Of a stretch of DNA of 64,000 bases, positions 28,075 to 37,746 are shown one piece after another (position 1 is the first letter of the stretch; each line of letters starts with the position of its first letter). The translations under genes were made by a program, and so were the position numbers. A model generated the notes under the pieces. The model saw only the letters and a list, made by a program, of their open reading frames with translations, was not told the origin of the DNA and made no database searches. The stretch comes from Bin55 sp965205965 (GTDB taxonomy: Bacteria; Pseudomonadota; Gammaproteobacteria; Pseudomonadales; Azotimanducaceae), in contig CBDBHT010000008.1 of NCBI GenBank assembly GCA_965205965.1, positions 1-64,000 on the forward strand. Reading direction: 5' to 3'.

Positions 28075-29209
28075 GCAATGGCATTCGGTTTGAGAAAAGT
28101 CGATCTGCGCCTTTGAGGGTTTTCTATAACCCATTGATTGACTGGGACTTGTTTCTGTTTTTTGGAGTGTTCAAAAAAAGGGGTTGCGTTGCGACATTTT
28201 TTTTGGCAAACTATGCTGTATGGAATTGTTTCGGACGGAAAGTGGATGGGTTCGAGAATCGTGGATCTGAAGTCGATCACATTTTGTGGCAGGCGGCTGA
28301 CCCGCCGTCGGATTTCGGACATTCAGAGGACGGTGGAGCTGTTTCCGTCCTTGAGTCGCGATGAGCTGGCTTCGGCCATCTGCAGTCATCTTGGCTGGCG
28401 GACGCCGAAAGGCGGGGAAAGCCCTGGATCCTGTTTACGGATGCTGCACGTGCACGTGATCCGGGGACTGCATGCGGTGTTCGGGATAAAGCGGAAAACC
28501 GGTGCCGACATCGACCATCTCATCCCCGGCGATCGAGAGGATGTGGTGATGGAGATCGCCCCCCGCAAAGGCACACTCGCCACCTGTGGTGCACACTGCC
28601 TTCGGCTGGTGAAATACCTCGTCGGCAAAACGGTCTTCATCCTCGGAACCACCCTGCTGGATTCGAAGCAATACACCATCCCGCAACTGGCGGAGCGGTA
28701 TCGCGCAAGATGGGGCGTGGAAGAATGGTACAAGGTGTCCAAACAACGGATGGAGGTGGAAGACTTCCATGGACCAAGCGAGCGGGGAGTGCAACAGAAA
28801 CTCTATGCCGGCTTCCCCCTGAACGCCATGACCCGGCGGTTCTCCGGTCACGGCGACCATCGATGGAACGAAAGCCCGCACGAACATGGCAAGCCGCGCA
28901 GGCAGACCCATTTCAAGCACGGACTGGCGATGGTGGCGGCCGACATCGAGAGCCCTGTTGCTGAAGCAGGCATCCGCGCTACAGGAAACGGTCACCCAGG
29001 TGGTTCGCGACATCATCCGATGCCGACAACGACTCCGGCCCGGCAGATCCTTCGAACGACGATCCCGAAAACCCGTGAAGATGTGGCAGCGAGGGAGAAG
29101 ACTGCAAGCAAAAACTGCTGATTAACTCAACATAGGACTGGCATTCCATACAGGGATGAAGGGCACTTCCTTAAACGAATGACAATGATCACTAAACGAA
29201 TGCCATTGG
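28075..29209 (+). mobile_element. IS4/DruA-domain element with large internal deletion
   Basis: The left end GCAATGGCATTCGG and right end CTAAACGAATGCCATTGG match the full-length copy at 41918-44469 (2552 bp), but only 1135 bp remain. The frame at 28138-29121 begins with the N-terminal IENLKSTT-like block (RIVDLKSITFCGRRLTRRRI). At GATGCTG it jumps straight to the C-terminal catalytic region (VIRGLHAVFGIKRKTG). GATGCTG occurs at both corresponding points of the full copy, so a microhomology deletion of about 1.4 kb is likely. YRARWGVEEWYKVSKQRMEVEDF, with the catalytic Glu, survives. A frameshift follows near 28950. Confidence 0.8.
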
Positions 29210-29286
29210 TGCGCGCACCCGCGCACCGTAGCGCACCGAACCGCACAGGCACTGTTTCTCGCCCGTGGCGGTTGTGTATAAATTTA

Positions 29287-30314
29287 GGCTCTTATGTAGT
29301 TTCATGTTGAAGATATCTAACAAGCAGCTATAATGTGTGAAAGTTCAATGAGTTGAGGTGCTACGATGGGTCCAAGGAGATGAGAAACTAGATTTCTGGT
29401 TTGACGCTGGCGCAGAAGCAGCGATTGGCCCGTCGAGCTTCAGGCATCGGTCCAGCATGACGATCTGCCTGAGCAAGTTCGCCGGGGGGAAGCGGGGGAA
29501 CTTGGACCGGTTGCGCGTCTGCATCCATTGCGGTGCGACAGGGGCTGTTCGTCACGGGAAGTCGGCAGGCTTGCGTCGCTTTCGCTGCCGCTCGGCGTCT
29601 TGCTGGCTTGAGGCACAAGTCCAAATGGTCCGTGTTTGAAGAGTGTTTGCGCGATCGGCTGACCTTGCATCAATCGACGGAGTGCTGCGGGATCTCGTAT
29701 CGAACGGCATTCCTGTGGCGACACCGGTTTCTTGACCAGGAACGGGAAGGGTCCAGCCTGAAAGGCATCGTGGAGATGGACGGGAGCTATGTTCTGGAGA
29801 GCTGCAAGGGGGACCCGGTCGTTGCAAGAGCGTCGCCTTCCGCGAGAGCGGGGAGGGAACCGCGGACGCCGGGCCCGGGGTTCGGAGCAGCGGCCCGTCT
29901 TGACGGCCGTCTCTCGTGGCGGACCGACCTATGCGGAGGCGATCCCGTCAACGGCGATGGCGGACATCGCTCCAGTGATGTCGGCATGGCTCGCTGAAGA
30001 TTGCGCGGTCGTCACCGAGGGCCACTCCAGCTATCAAGCGGCAAGCCGAAACCTGAACCTTCATCAGGAAACGGTTCGCGTCAGCCGACGTGAGTTTCGT
30101 CGCGGGAGCTGGTACCTGAATACCGTCAACCAGCGTCACATGACCATGAAGCGGTTGCTGAACCATCACCATCGTGGCGTCTCTACGCGCTACCTGGATC
30201 ATTACCTGCGCTGGTTGATGCGATCGGAATTCAAGGCTGGCAAATCGATGGAAGCGGACTTTCTTTCGGCTCACTTCGCAAGCCATTCGGTACACAACTA
30301 AGCACATAAGAGCC
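29287..30314 (+). mobile_element. IS1595-family element (dead)
   Basis: Bounded by GGCTCTTATGT and ACATAAGAGCC, an 11-bp perfect inverted repeat. The transposase is split over frames. An N-terminal zinc ribbon (CIHCGATGAVRHGKSAGLRRFRC) is followed by a frame with SKWSVFEECLRDRLTL, TAFLWRHRFL and LKGIVEMDGSYVLES, carrying the first Asp of ISXO2-like DDE domains. The next frame, from about 29900, has the second Asp region (VVTEGHSSYQ, with Glu where Asp is usual) and LNTVNQRHMTMKRLL..RGVSTRYLDHYLRW. Frameshifts near 29620 and 29830 and the altered catalytic residue indicate an inactive copy. Confidence 0.8.
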
Positions 30315-30530
30315 TTTTTTTAACGCCTTCCGCACGTGCTGGCAGGTCCGCTCCGTCACCCCCAGGGCTTCCACCACCTACCTGTCCGTCAGGGTCGGAC
30401 CCGCAACCCCTTCTTGATCCACGGCCAGCAGAATCCGTGCACGCTGCAGTTTCGTCGCCAATACCGCACGACGCGTGCTCGACTTCAGCACCGCTTCCAA
30501 CTCACCCCGCTCATTCAATGTATGACTTTT
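30315..30530 (-). pseudogene. IS630 N-terminal remnant
   Basis: The segment TTTTTTTAACGCCTTCCGCAC and the 200 bases that follow match the helix-turn-helix coding part of the IS630 element at 2012-3267 (its 2730-3170 region, minus strand), with a deletion of the middle. It abuts the right end of the IS1595 element, suggesting that element once inserted here. At 30548-30578 and 30630-30660, isolated MITE-1 and MITE-2 end sequences occur. Confidence 0.65.
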
Positions 30531-30662
30531 GATGGTGTAGGGATCGTTTATACTTCGAATAAATAGCGGTATCTACCTATGAAGATCAGCCACATGGCAG
30601 CATCAACCTATCCACGTCTTCACATCAGACACCATGATGTTTCTACAGCGCAGGGTTCCTAC

Positions 30663-31271
30663 CTAATCAATATGCAAAACTAGTGTAATCCCTCCACTTC
30701 TAGAATAACTATAATATCTGCATCCTGCTTCAGTATGGTCGATACCGCCTACATATCCAGCAAATGATTTTCCTACTGGGATATAGTAACCGGTCACTGA
30801 TCCCCAGAGCCGATCAGAATAGTTGATCGCTTGGACTTCGCCGAAATGCTCAAGGATTTTCCGACAGACGTTCATGTTAGGAATTGAGTAAAATGTCATG
30901 TATAAATTCCCGCCGTCGCGCCCCCACAATGTATCGGAAGTAAGCGTTACCCTACCGCCGAAAGTATTGATCAATACCATAATACCGGCATACTCATGTG
31001 ATTGGGCAATCCCATCTCCCAAGTAACTCCCGAATCTCGCCAGTCTTATATTGTTGTATTTACCGTTACCATCATGGGTCTTGAACTGGACCGCAGCCTC
31101 TCTGATCACAAGGATTTCGGCTACCGCAGCCTTCACGTCAGTCTCCTCCGACAGTATGGTGTACATGGCCCACACGCTGATCAATACGCCCGCAATGATA
31201 CTGAACACTAACAGAATTTCGGCTATTGAGTAACCATTTTGTGGCACCAAATCTCTAAAATTTCGAAACAT
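30663..31271 (-). CDS. Type IV pilin-like protein (type IVb/PilS-like)
   Basis: The 202-residue protein starts with a short basic leader ending in Gly (LVPQNG), then YSIAEILLVFSIIAGVLISVWAMY. This is a class III (prepilin peptidase) site with Glu at position 5 and the usual hydrophobic helix. Two cysteines (in NVCRKIL and AGCRYYS) near the C-terminal part could form the D-region disulfide of type IVb pilins. No pilus assembly genes are in the window. An IS630 remnant begins about 20 bases upstream, leaving the GGAG ribosome site but replacing the promoter. A decayed paralogue lies at 16560-17070. It may be expressed from an IS-derived promoter or silent. Confidence 0.7.
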   Translation of the reverse strand: MFRNFRDLVPQNGYSIAEILLVFSIIAGVLISVWAMYTILSEETDVKAAVAEILVIREAAVQFKTHDGNGKYNNIRLARFGSYLGDGIAQSHEYAGIMVLINTFGGRVTLTSDTLWGRDGGNLYMTFYSIPNMNVCRKILEHFGEVQAINYSDRLWGSVTGYYIPVGKSFAGYVGGIDHTEAGCRYYSYSRSGGITLVLHID

Positions 31272-31292
31272 TATTTATCTCCAAAAAACAAA

Positions 31293-31950
31293 CTAGTAGT
31301 CCGTTTCCGAAATACCGTCACACCCGGATCGCATCGTTGATTCCATAAGTCCACTTGAACACCACCCGTTCGGTGTTAATCCCGTCGATGTAGCGTTCGA
31401 GCCGTTCCTTGAGTTCGTCCGTCGAGGCGACACGGATTCCACGCAACACGGTTCTTGCCACTTTGCTGAAGAACGTCTCGATCAGGTTCAGCCACGATGC
31501 GTGCTTGGGCGTGAACACGAACACGAACCGGTTGGGCACGCTGGCGAGCCAGGTGCGCGTTTCCCTGGAGAGGTGGGCCGAGTGGTTGTCGAGGATCAGT
31601 CGCAGCGTCATGTTTTTGGGATAGGCCTTGTCCAGGCCCCGCAGGAACTCGACGAACTCCCGGCTTCGATGCCGATCCACCACGGCTCGGTGTACATGCC
31701 CCGTGAGCAGGTCCATCCCTGCCATCAAGGTGACCGTGCCATGGCGCACGTACTCGTGGTCGCGACCGACCGTGGCGTGCTCGCCCGGCACCGGCGGCCG
31801 GTCGGGCGAGGTCGTGCCGACTGCCTGAATGCCGGGCTTTTCGTCGTACGAGAGGTAGGCCACGAGCGGTGCGCCCGGATCCTTCTGATCCCAGAACCCC
31901 TTCCAGTCCACTATTATAAACACGTATTATTAGAACTGGTAGCCTACTAG
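31293..31950 (-). mobile_element. IS630-family element, 5'-truncated
   Basis: The ends are CTAGTAGTCC and GGTAGCCTACTAG. The minus-strand frame 31318-31923 (201 residues) holds the catalytic half of an IS630 transposase of a different subgroup from the 2012 copy: YLSYDEKPGIQA (first Asp), LRLILDNHSAHL (second Asp) and FTPKHASWLNLIETFF (Glu). The first 130-150 residues, with the helix-turn-helix, are missing. Yet the outer 70 bases at the right end are nearly the same as in the 2012-3267 element, so this looks like a recombinant between two IS630 types. Confidence 0.75.
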
Positions 31951-32065
31951 CCCGGATTTCTCATAACCAAGTCGAAAATGATGTTTTTCACGGGATGCGT
32001 GGGTACGGGGCATGGAATGTCGCGTCGCGAGTTTGAAAAGGCTTCGGAGGGAGGGGGGGGGGGGG
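31951..32065 (-). mobile_element. IS1380 left-end fragment ending in a G13 tract
   Basis: CCCGGATTTCTCATAACCAAG and the next 90 bases match the left end of IS1380 copies A and B, with CTAG directly before it. Homology stops at GGCTTCGGAGG, where the sequence becomes a run of 13 G. No transposase coding sequence is present. The homopolymer may be real slippage or a sequencing/assembly artefact. Confidence 0.75.
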
Positions 32066-32529
32066 AAGTATGGTATCATGACCCTTTACTTCTGTACTTC
32101 TGTACTTCTGTTATTCTGTTATTCTGGGCACTGGCTGCGTCTCCTGTTTGGCTTTAACAGATCCCTTGGGGCACCTGCTGCACTTGCTTGGGAATACTGT
32201 CAAAAATTTGCAATCGTTGAGAACTTCTCGTATAAGCTATAAAATCTGATTTTTACTAAGCATCTTCCGATTTCTAAGCGTAATACGACCACAGGCTTCA
32301 GCCAGTGCGAACAGACCGAAACCCGAAGGTTGCGTACAAAATACACGCCTGACGATTGTGGCAGGTTGCCAATCTAATGACAAGTATAATAACATGCAAA
32401 TATTACAAATAATATTTACATAGAATATTATTTATTCCATCTTCCATTGCAATAAAATTGCCAGATATGGGCGTGTTGACACTATGTTGTTGTATGATTC
32501 TTGATCTGGTTCACTCGACAAGAGGTCGG
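32066..32529. other. Non-coding stretch with short tandem repeats
   Basis: It begins with direct repeats of ACTTCTGT (three units) and TATTCTGT (two units) at about 32086-32126. The rest is A+T-rich and contains no gene I can recognise. Confidence 0.4.
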
Positions 32530-32623
32530 CATGCAACTTACGGAAGAGCCATTTGACGAGATGCGGGATCTGTTTCCGAAGCCCCGCGGCAATGTCCGAT
32601 GGGGGCATCGGCGGGTTGCTGAA
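32530..32623 (+). pseudogene. IS5-family transposase N-terminal fragment
   Basis: From an ATG at about 32531 the frame reads QLTEEPFDEMRDLFPKPRGN, parallel to the IS5 remnant at 18945. After 31 codons it is cut by the left end of an IS4 element (CCAATGG at 32624). Confidence 0.7.
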
Positions 32624-32770
32624 CCAATGGCATTCGGATTAGCGGAAAGGGATTCTGGTCTTTGAAGATGTCGTGTAACCGGTTGATATACAGAAACCTA
32701 TTCGGTTCTTTTGGGGTTCTTCAAAAACACTTACGTTTTAGCATAGGTTATGGCAATCTACGCTTAAGTT
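32624..32770 (+). mobile_element. IS4 left-end fragment
   Basis: CCAATGGCATTCGGATTAGC and the next 125 bases match the non-coding left end of the IS4 element at 41918. The fragment is interrupted just before the transposase start by an ISNCY element beginning at 32771. Confidence 0.75.
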
Positions 32771-34373
32771 AGTGTCTGTGCGAAAACCCTGACGATTGTA
32801 CCAAAGCGTTGATTATTGCGGCATGGGAGGGTATTTTGAGCTAAAATGCTACGGGTGAAGATTGCCGTTGGAGACGTTGAAATGGGCTTTTTTAGGGGTT
32901 TCAGGGGGGTTCTGTGCGGATCTTCGTTGGGAGGGCAGCGATCATGAGAGGTTTCAAGCATGCCTTGCGGTTGGACGAGACGCCGATCGGTGAGATCAGG
33001 ATTAACGTGAAATCACGGGATGATATTCCGGCGTTGCTGTTGGGATTGCAGCATCTGTACGTGTCGTGTCGGGAGGAATTGGAAGGGTTACTGGGTTGCC
33101 ATGTGACAGCGGGTCGGGATCCGGAGAACGGCCGGCCGGGGATGACGCTCTGGCGGGTTCTGGTGATGGCGGTGCTCAAGCAGGGTTTGAATTGCGACTA
33201 CGACCGTCTGGGGGAGTTGGTGAACCATCACTAGGTGGTAGGTGGTGGTACGGAAGATGCTGCAGCATGGGTTTCTGGATGACTGGACGTACTCGGTTCG
33301 CACCTTGCAGGACCACGTGTCGCTGGTGACGCCGGCGTTGCTACAGGAGTTGAATGCGCTGCTGGTGCGCGAGGGTCATGCGATGGCGGGAAAGCCCCCT
33401 GGTGCCGCCTTGGACGGTCGGGTTGACTCGTTCGTAGTGGAGACGGACGTGCATTACCCGACGGACGTGAACCTGCTGTGGGATGCGATGCGGGTGCTGC
33501 TGACGGAGGTTTCGGGATGGCGGCAGGAGCAGTATTGGCGGAGCCAGGTTCGGCAGGGCTATCAACGGGTGAGCCGTGCGCGGTTGTGGTGCCGACGCCC
33601 GAAGGCGGTGGCGGCGTGGTTGAGCCTGTGCGGCGATCTGACGGGGCGTCTGGGCGACACGCTGGAGGAGAGCTGGAAGGATTGCCGGAGGGCTCGGTGA
33701 CGCTGGCGCAGCTGTCGCGATGGCGCTGGTTTCACGCCTGCTCGGTGCGTTTGCAGGATCAGATCCGCCGTCGCGTGCTGGAAGGGGAAACGATCCCGCA
33801 CGAGGAGAAACTGTTCTCGCTGTTCGAGCCGCATACGCGCTAGATCATGAAGGGCAAGGCTGGCCGGCCGGTGGAGCTGGGGGTTCCCCTGACGGTGCTG
33901 GAAGATCAACATCAATTCATCCTGGGTTGGCACTTGCAGTGGCATGGCGGCGATGTGGACGTGGCGGTTCCGCTGGTGGCGGCATGCCAGGCACAGTATC
34001 CGGAGTTGCGCGGATGCAGTTTCGACCGGGGGTTCCACAGCCCCGCCAACCAACAGCAGCTGGCCGCGCGCGGTGCTGGAGCACAGCGCGTTGCCCGCGA
34101 AGGGGCGAGGCACGGAGGCCAGCCGGAGCCCGGGAAGGTAAAGCATCGTTCGTGGCGCGACGCCGCCGGCATCCGGGCGTGGAATCGGCGATCCATGCGT
34201 TGGAAAGTCATGGCTTGGACCGGGTGCGCACGCAGGGCCGGGCAGGCTTCGAACGCACCGTGGGTATCTCGATCCTCGCAGCCAACCTGCACCGACTCGG
34301 ACGCTTGCTGCAGCAACGGGCGGCGCGGCGGTACCATCGCACGCACGCACCACTCCATCGTTTGGCAGCCTAG
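32771..34373 (+). pseudogene. ISNCY-family element, degenerate copy
   Basis: The left end AGTGTCTGTGCGAAAACCCT and leader are nearly identical to the intact copy at 37747. The transposase starts at about 32944. It has an in-frame TAG within the sequence corresponding to VNHHQVV (33232-33237), an 8-bp-type duplication of GTGGTAG there, a short deletion near 33515, a frameshift near 33670, another TAG at about 33841, and an insertion near 34070. It reads on to the normal C-terminus (stop at 34371-34373), where an IS1380 mini-element has inserted at CTAG. The right end is missing. Confidence 0.85.
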
Positions 34374-34698
34374 CCCAGATTTCTCATAATCAAGTCGGAA
34401 ATGACGTTTTCACGGGATGCGCCGCTTTTCGCGCAGGTCTGCAGCAGTCCGCGAAACGAGCCGGGGCGCATTCCAAAAACCCGCACCTCTTCCGCAAGCA
34501 TCGCGCCCAGCACCAACCGCGCATCCCGCTTCCATCCGGCCCGGACGCACCCCTTTCGCCATCCGACGACGCACTAATCCGTCCGAACGCACCCCGCCGC
34601 CATCCCCTTCCCCCCGGCAAAGCCCAATCGATTTCGTTGTATCAATAACTTAAACGCACATAAATCGCACCAAAGTCATTCATTATGAGAAATAAGGG
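34374..34698. mobile_element. IS1380 internal-deletion derivative (mini-element)
   Basis: It keeps both IS1380 termini (CCCAGATTTCTCATAATCAAG and TTATGAGAAATAAGGG) but only about 325 bases. The interior corresponds to the start of an IS1380 transposase gene read on the minus strand (LVRRRMAKGVRPGRMEAG) joined at CACGGGATGCG to the left end. It has CTAG on the left and TTAG on the right, and is followed immediately by IS1380 copy B. It would need transposase in trans. Confidence 0.8.
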
Positions 34699-34702
34699 TT
34701 AG

Positions 34703-37415
34703 CCCGGATTTCTCATAACCAAGTCGAAAATGATGTTTTTCACGGGATGCGTGGGGTACGGGGCATGGAATGTCGCGTCGCGAGTTTGAAAAGGCTTCGG
34801 AGGGCGGGCATGCGTGTGTTTTCCCGCCTTTTTGCGGGCGGGACGGCGAATCGCTGAGCATCCGGGCGCGGGGAGGTCGGCGCGCTCCGCCGCCAGCGTC
34901 ATGCACCCGGTGGCACCGGGCTTTTACGTTGGTGCCAGGCTGGCCCAGATCAAGCGGAAATCCTTCCAGTACGGGAAGGCGGACCCGAACGCCAGATGGA
35001 TCCGCCGCGTGGACACCGTCACGCGCACCGGGATCCGGAACAGGCACTTGCGCAGCGTCGATGGACGGCTCCGGCGCAGCATGGCGGATACCGGAAGGTT
35101 CTCGAGCCGGCGCTTCATCATGCAATGAAGGGCATGGGCCAGTGCGCTCATCCGGAGCCGGAGTGCGTTGACGTTCCAGAGGCTGCTGGAGCATCGGTCC
35201 AGGAACAGATCGTTCTTCTGTTCCTGGATCCAGTTTTCGGCCTCACCCCGGTCGCAGTACATCTCTTCGTAGACCGTTGGCGCGTCGGGCTCCTGGAGCG
35301 AGGTGACGACGAAGCGACTGTTGTACCGGGCTTCGCCGACCGTCGCACATGGGTCTTCCGCGCCGGCCTCCGGTCCGCCGTCGGCCTTGCCGGCCGGTTC
35401 CCCGTCCGCGTTGCCGACCGGTTGTCCCGGCAGCCATTCGGCCTTGGCGATCACGCGGCGTTCGCGGCTCCAGCTGTCGCGCGTGCGATAGTCGAAGCTC
35501 TGGTAGCCGCGGACCGCTCGCTGCGCATAGTCCGGATCCCGCTTCAACCGGTCCCGCAGATCGTCCATCAACGGTTGGACCCGGTCTTTCAGCCGATCAT
35601 TGCGCGGCAGTCCCAGCACGTAATCCACGCCCCGCGCCTCGCACCACGTCATCAACTCGTCGCGGCAGTAGGCCCCGTCGGCGCGGATCAGGATCCGCAC
35701 CTGCGGAAATCGCTTCCGCAGCCGGTCCACGAGCGGCGCGACCGTCTCCACCACGCCCGCCGCCACATCGCTGCTCGACGTGCGCAGTTCCGTCCGCACC
35801 GGCCAGCCGTTGCAGAACACCAGCCGCGGCAGGTAGCAGTATTCATGGTAGTACCCGTGATAGAACCGGTGCTCCTGCCGGCCGTGCAGTTGCACGTCCG
35901 TGGCATCGATGTCCAGCACCAGCCGCTTCGGCATCTGGCCCCGCTCGCCCCACACCAGGTACAGCTCCACGAGCAGCTCGTCGAGCGCATCGAAATCCAC
36001 GGTGATCTGGCGCGCTTTCGCCGGGTCCCGCCCGTTCGCCGACAGCTCCATCCGGTTCAGCGTGCTTTTGCCGGCCAGCGGCTCGCAGTCCGAACGCGCA
36101 CACTCCTACACGCCCCATGGCCGTGGACAGGGCCCGGTCCCGCCGCAGCTCGTCGTGATCGTTCACATCTTCGTAGCCCAGCGCGAGACCCAAAATCCGC
36201 TGCCCCAGCAACGCCACTAGCGGATGCGCCACCTTGGACGGGTCACGGTGGTCCGTGAAACATGCCGAGGCGCGCTCGAACAGCTGGACCTGCTCGGCCA
36301 GCATCATCAGCAGTGCCGAGCCCCCGTTGGAACTCAGATCGCCTCCACTGCAGTCCACCTCCATCCGCCCCGGACGGACTCCTTTCGCCATCCGACGCAC
36401 CAACCGGTCCGCGCCGCGCTTTTGCTTGCTCTTCATCCCGTACCCTCCTCCATCCGGCCCCATCGGCCGCGTTGCGCCCACCCTTCGGCCAGCGTGGCCG
36501 CATATCCCGGACGCCCCTTCCAGAACACCCACCGGAACATGCACAGTACGACCACCAGCGTGTTCAGCATGCGCCGCCGCCGCTGCCAGAGCCGGACCCA
36601 AGCATCCTCCGGGGCCAAGACGGCTGCCGGCGACCTGCAGGACCCCAATCGATCCCGACCCTTCGGCGTGAACCAGCCCAGATGACTACACAGGGTGGAC
36701 GCCAACTCATGGCGGCTCAGTGCCGGAAACCGTGCCACCGTCTTCTGAAGGTCCACCATCCAACGGCGGGTCAGCCGCGTGCCACCCAAGGTGGTCGACT
36801 TCAAGTTCTCGATTCGGAAATCCATCACGTTGGCACCAGAGACCATCTAACCCAGCGTAGATTGCCATAACCCATGCCAAAACGCAAGTGTTTTTTTGAA
36901 GAACCCCCAAAAAATCGAATAGGTTTCCGTATATCAACCGGTTACACGACATCCTCAAAGACCGGGATCCCTTTCCGTTCATCCGCATGCCATCGCAGCC
37001 ACCGGGGGCGAAACCTCCCGACAGTCGGGGACCGTTCGGGCCTCGTCAAGACCAGAACCCAGGGGCGTGCGATAGGGACATCCGCCGCATGCTCACCCGC
37101 ATGGCTCATCATCCAGTCGACAACAGCATCTTGCACGGGATGCGCCGCTTTGCACGCCGGTCGTGGCGGTCCGCAAAACGGGCCCAGGCGCATGCTACAC
37201 GTCCGCACCGCTTCCGCCAGCATCGCACCCAGCACCGAACGCGCCCCGCTTCCGTCCGACCCGAACGCACCCCTTTCGCCATCCAACGCACCCATCCGTC
37301 CGAACGCACCCCGCTACCATCCCCTTCCCCCCGGCAAAGCCCAACCAACTTCGTGGTATCCACAACTTACACGCACATACATCGCACCCAAGCCATCCAT
37401 TATGAGAAATAAGGG
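34703..37415 (-). mobile_element. IS1380-family element carrying an IS4 5' fragment (copy B)
   Basis: It is the same size (2713 bp), with the same termini, gene order and captured IS4 fragment as copy A, and only scattered single-base differences seen by eye. It is flanked by TTAG and CTAG. The same internal junctions in two places show that the chimera itself has moved or been duplicated, rather than each arising separately. At 36437-36998 the IS4 fragment is again present, and 37000-37400 holds the same decayed IS1380 N-terminus and right end. Confidence 0.85.
34924..36436 (-). pseudogene. IS1380 transposase, copy B, single frameshift
   Basis: It is essentially the same protein as at 20617-22128. 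However, one extra base in the region ACTCCTACACG (about 36105-36112), compared with ACTCCACACG in copy A, shifts the frame between the N-terminal 110 residues and the rest. The C-terminal 375 residues (from MELSANGRDPAKARQ) stay open. All three catalytic acidic residues remain in the second part. Unless frameshifting occurs, this copy is inactive. Confidence 0.85.
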
Positions 37416-37746
37416 CTAGATCTAAGGGAAGGCAAAATGGTATTTATACGGTAATTACAAAGAGAAGATCTATAGAGTACTAAAAATTCCATAATTATAA
37501 TTACAGAAGAAGATGGTAGCACACCTCTATCTCATAAGTGAAGTATTGTCTAATGTCTCCTCGTAGACGGCTTCCATGCGACGCAACCATTCCCAACCCG
37601 TTTGAGTTTAAGAATGAAATCAACAACTACTTTGTGTTGGGCTTCCGGTAAGTACTCCCGACAGCCGAAAACGCTTGAACGCTGTATCCTTAAATACTGT
37701 ACTAGCTCCAGCCAGCCTAATTTGACTTAGCCCTGACTATTTAATT

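Noticed and set aside
32086..32126. Tandem CTTCTGTA-type repeats as a regulatory array
   Set aside because: Only about five short units next to an IS breakpoint, with no gene following. Simple slippage is sufficient.
20395..37415. Integrated phage or genomic island with attachment sites
   Set aside because: No integrase, phage structural gene or tRNA-adjacent repeat was seen. The repeats are explained by IS1380 copies.
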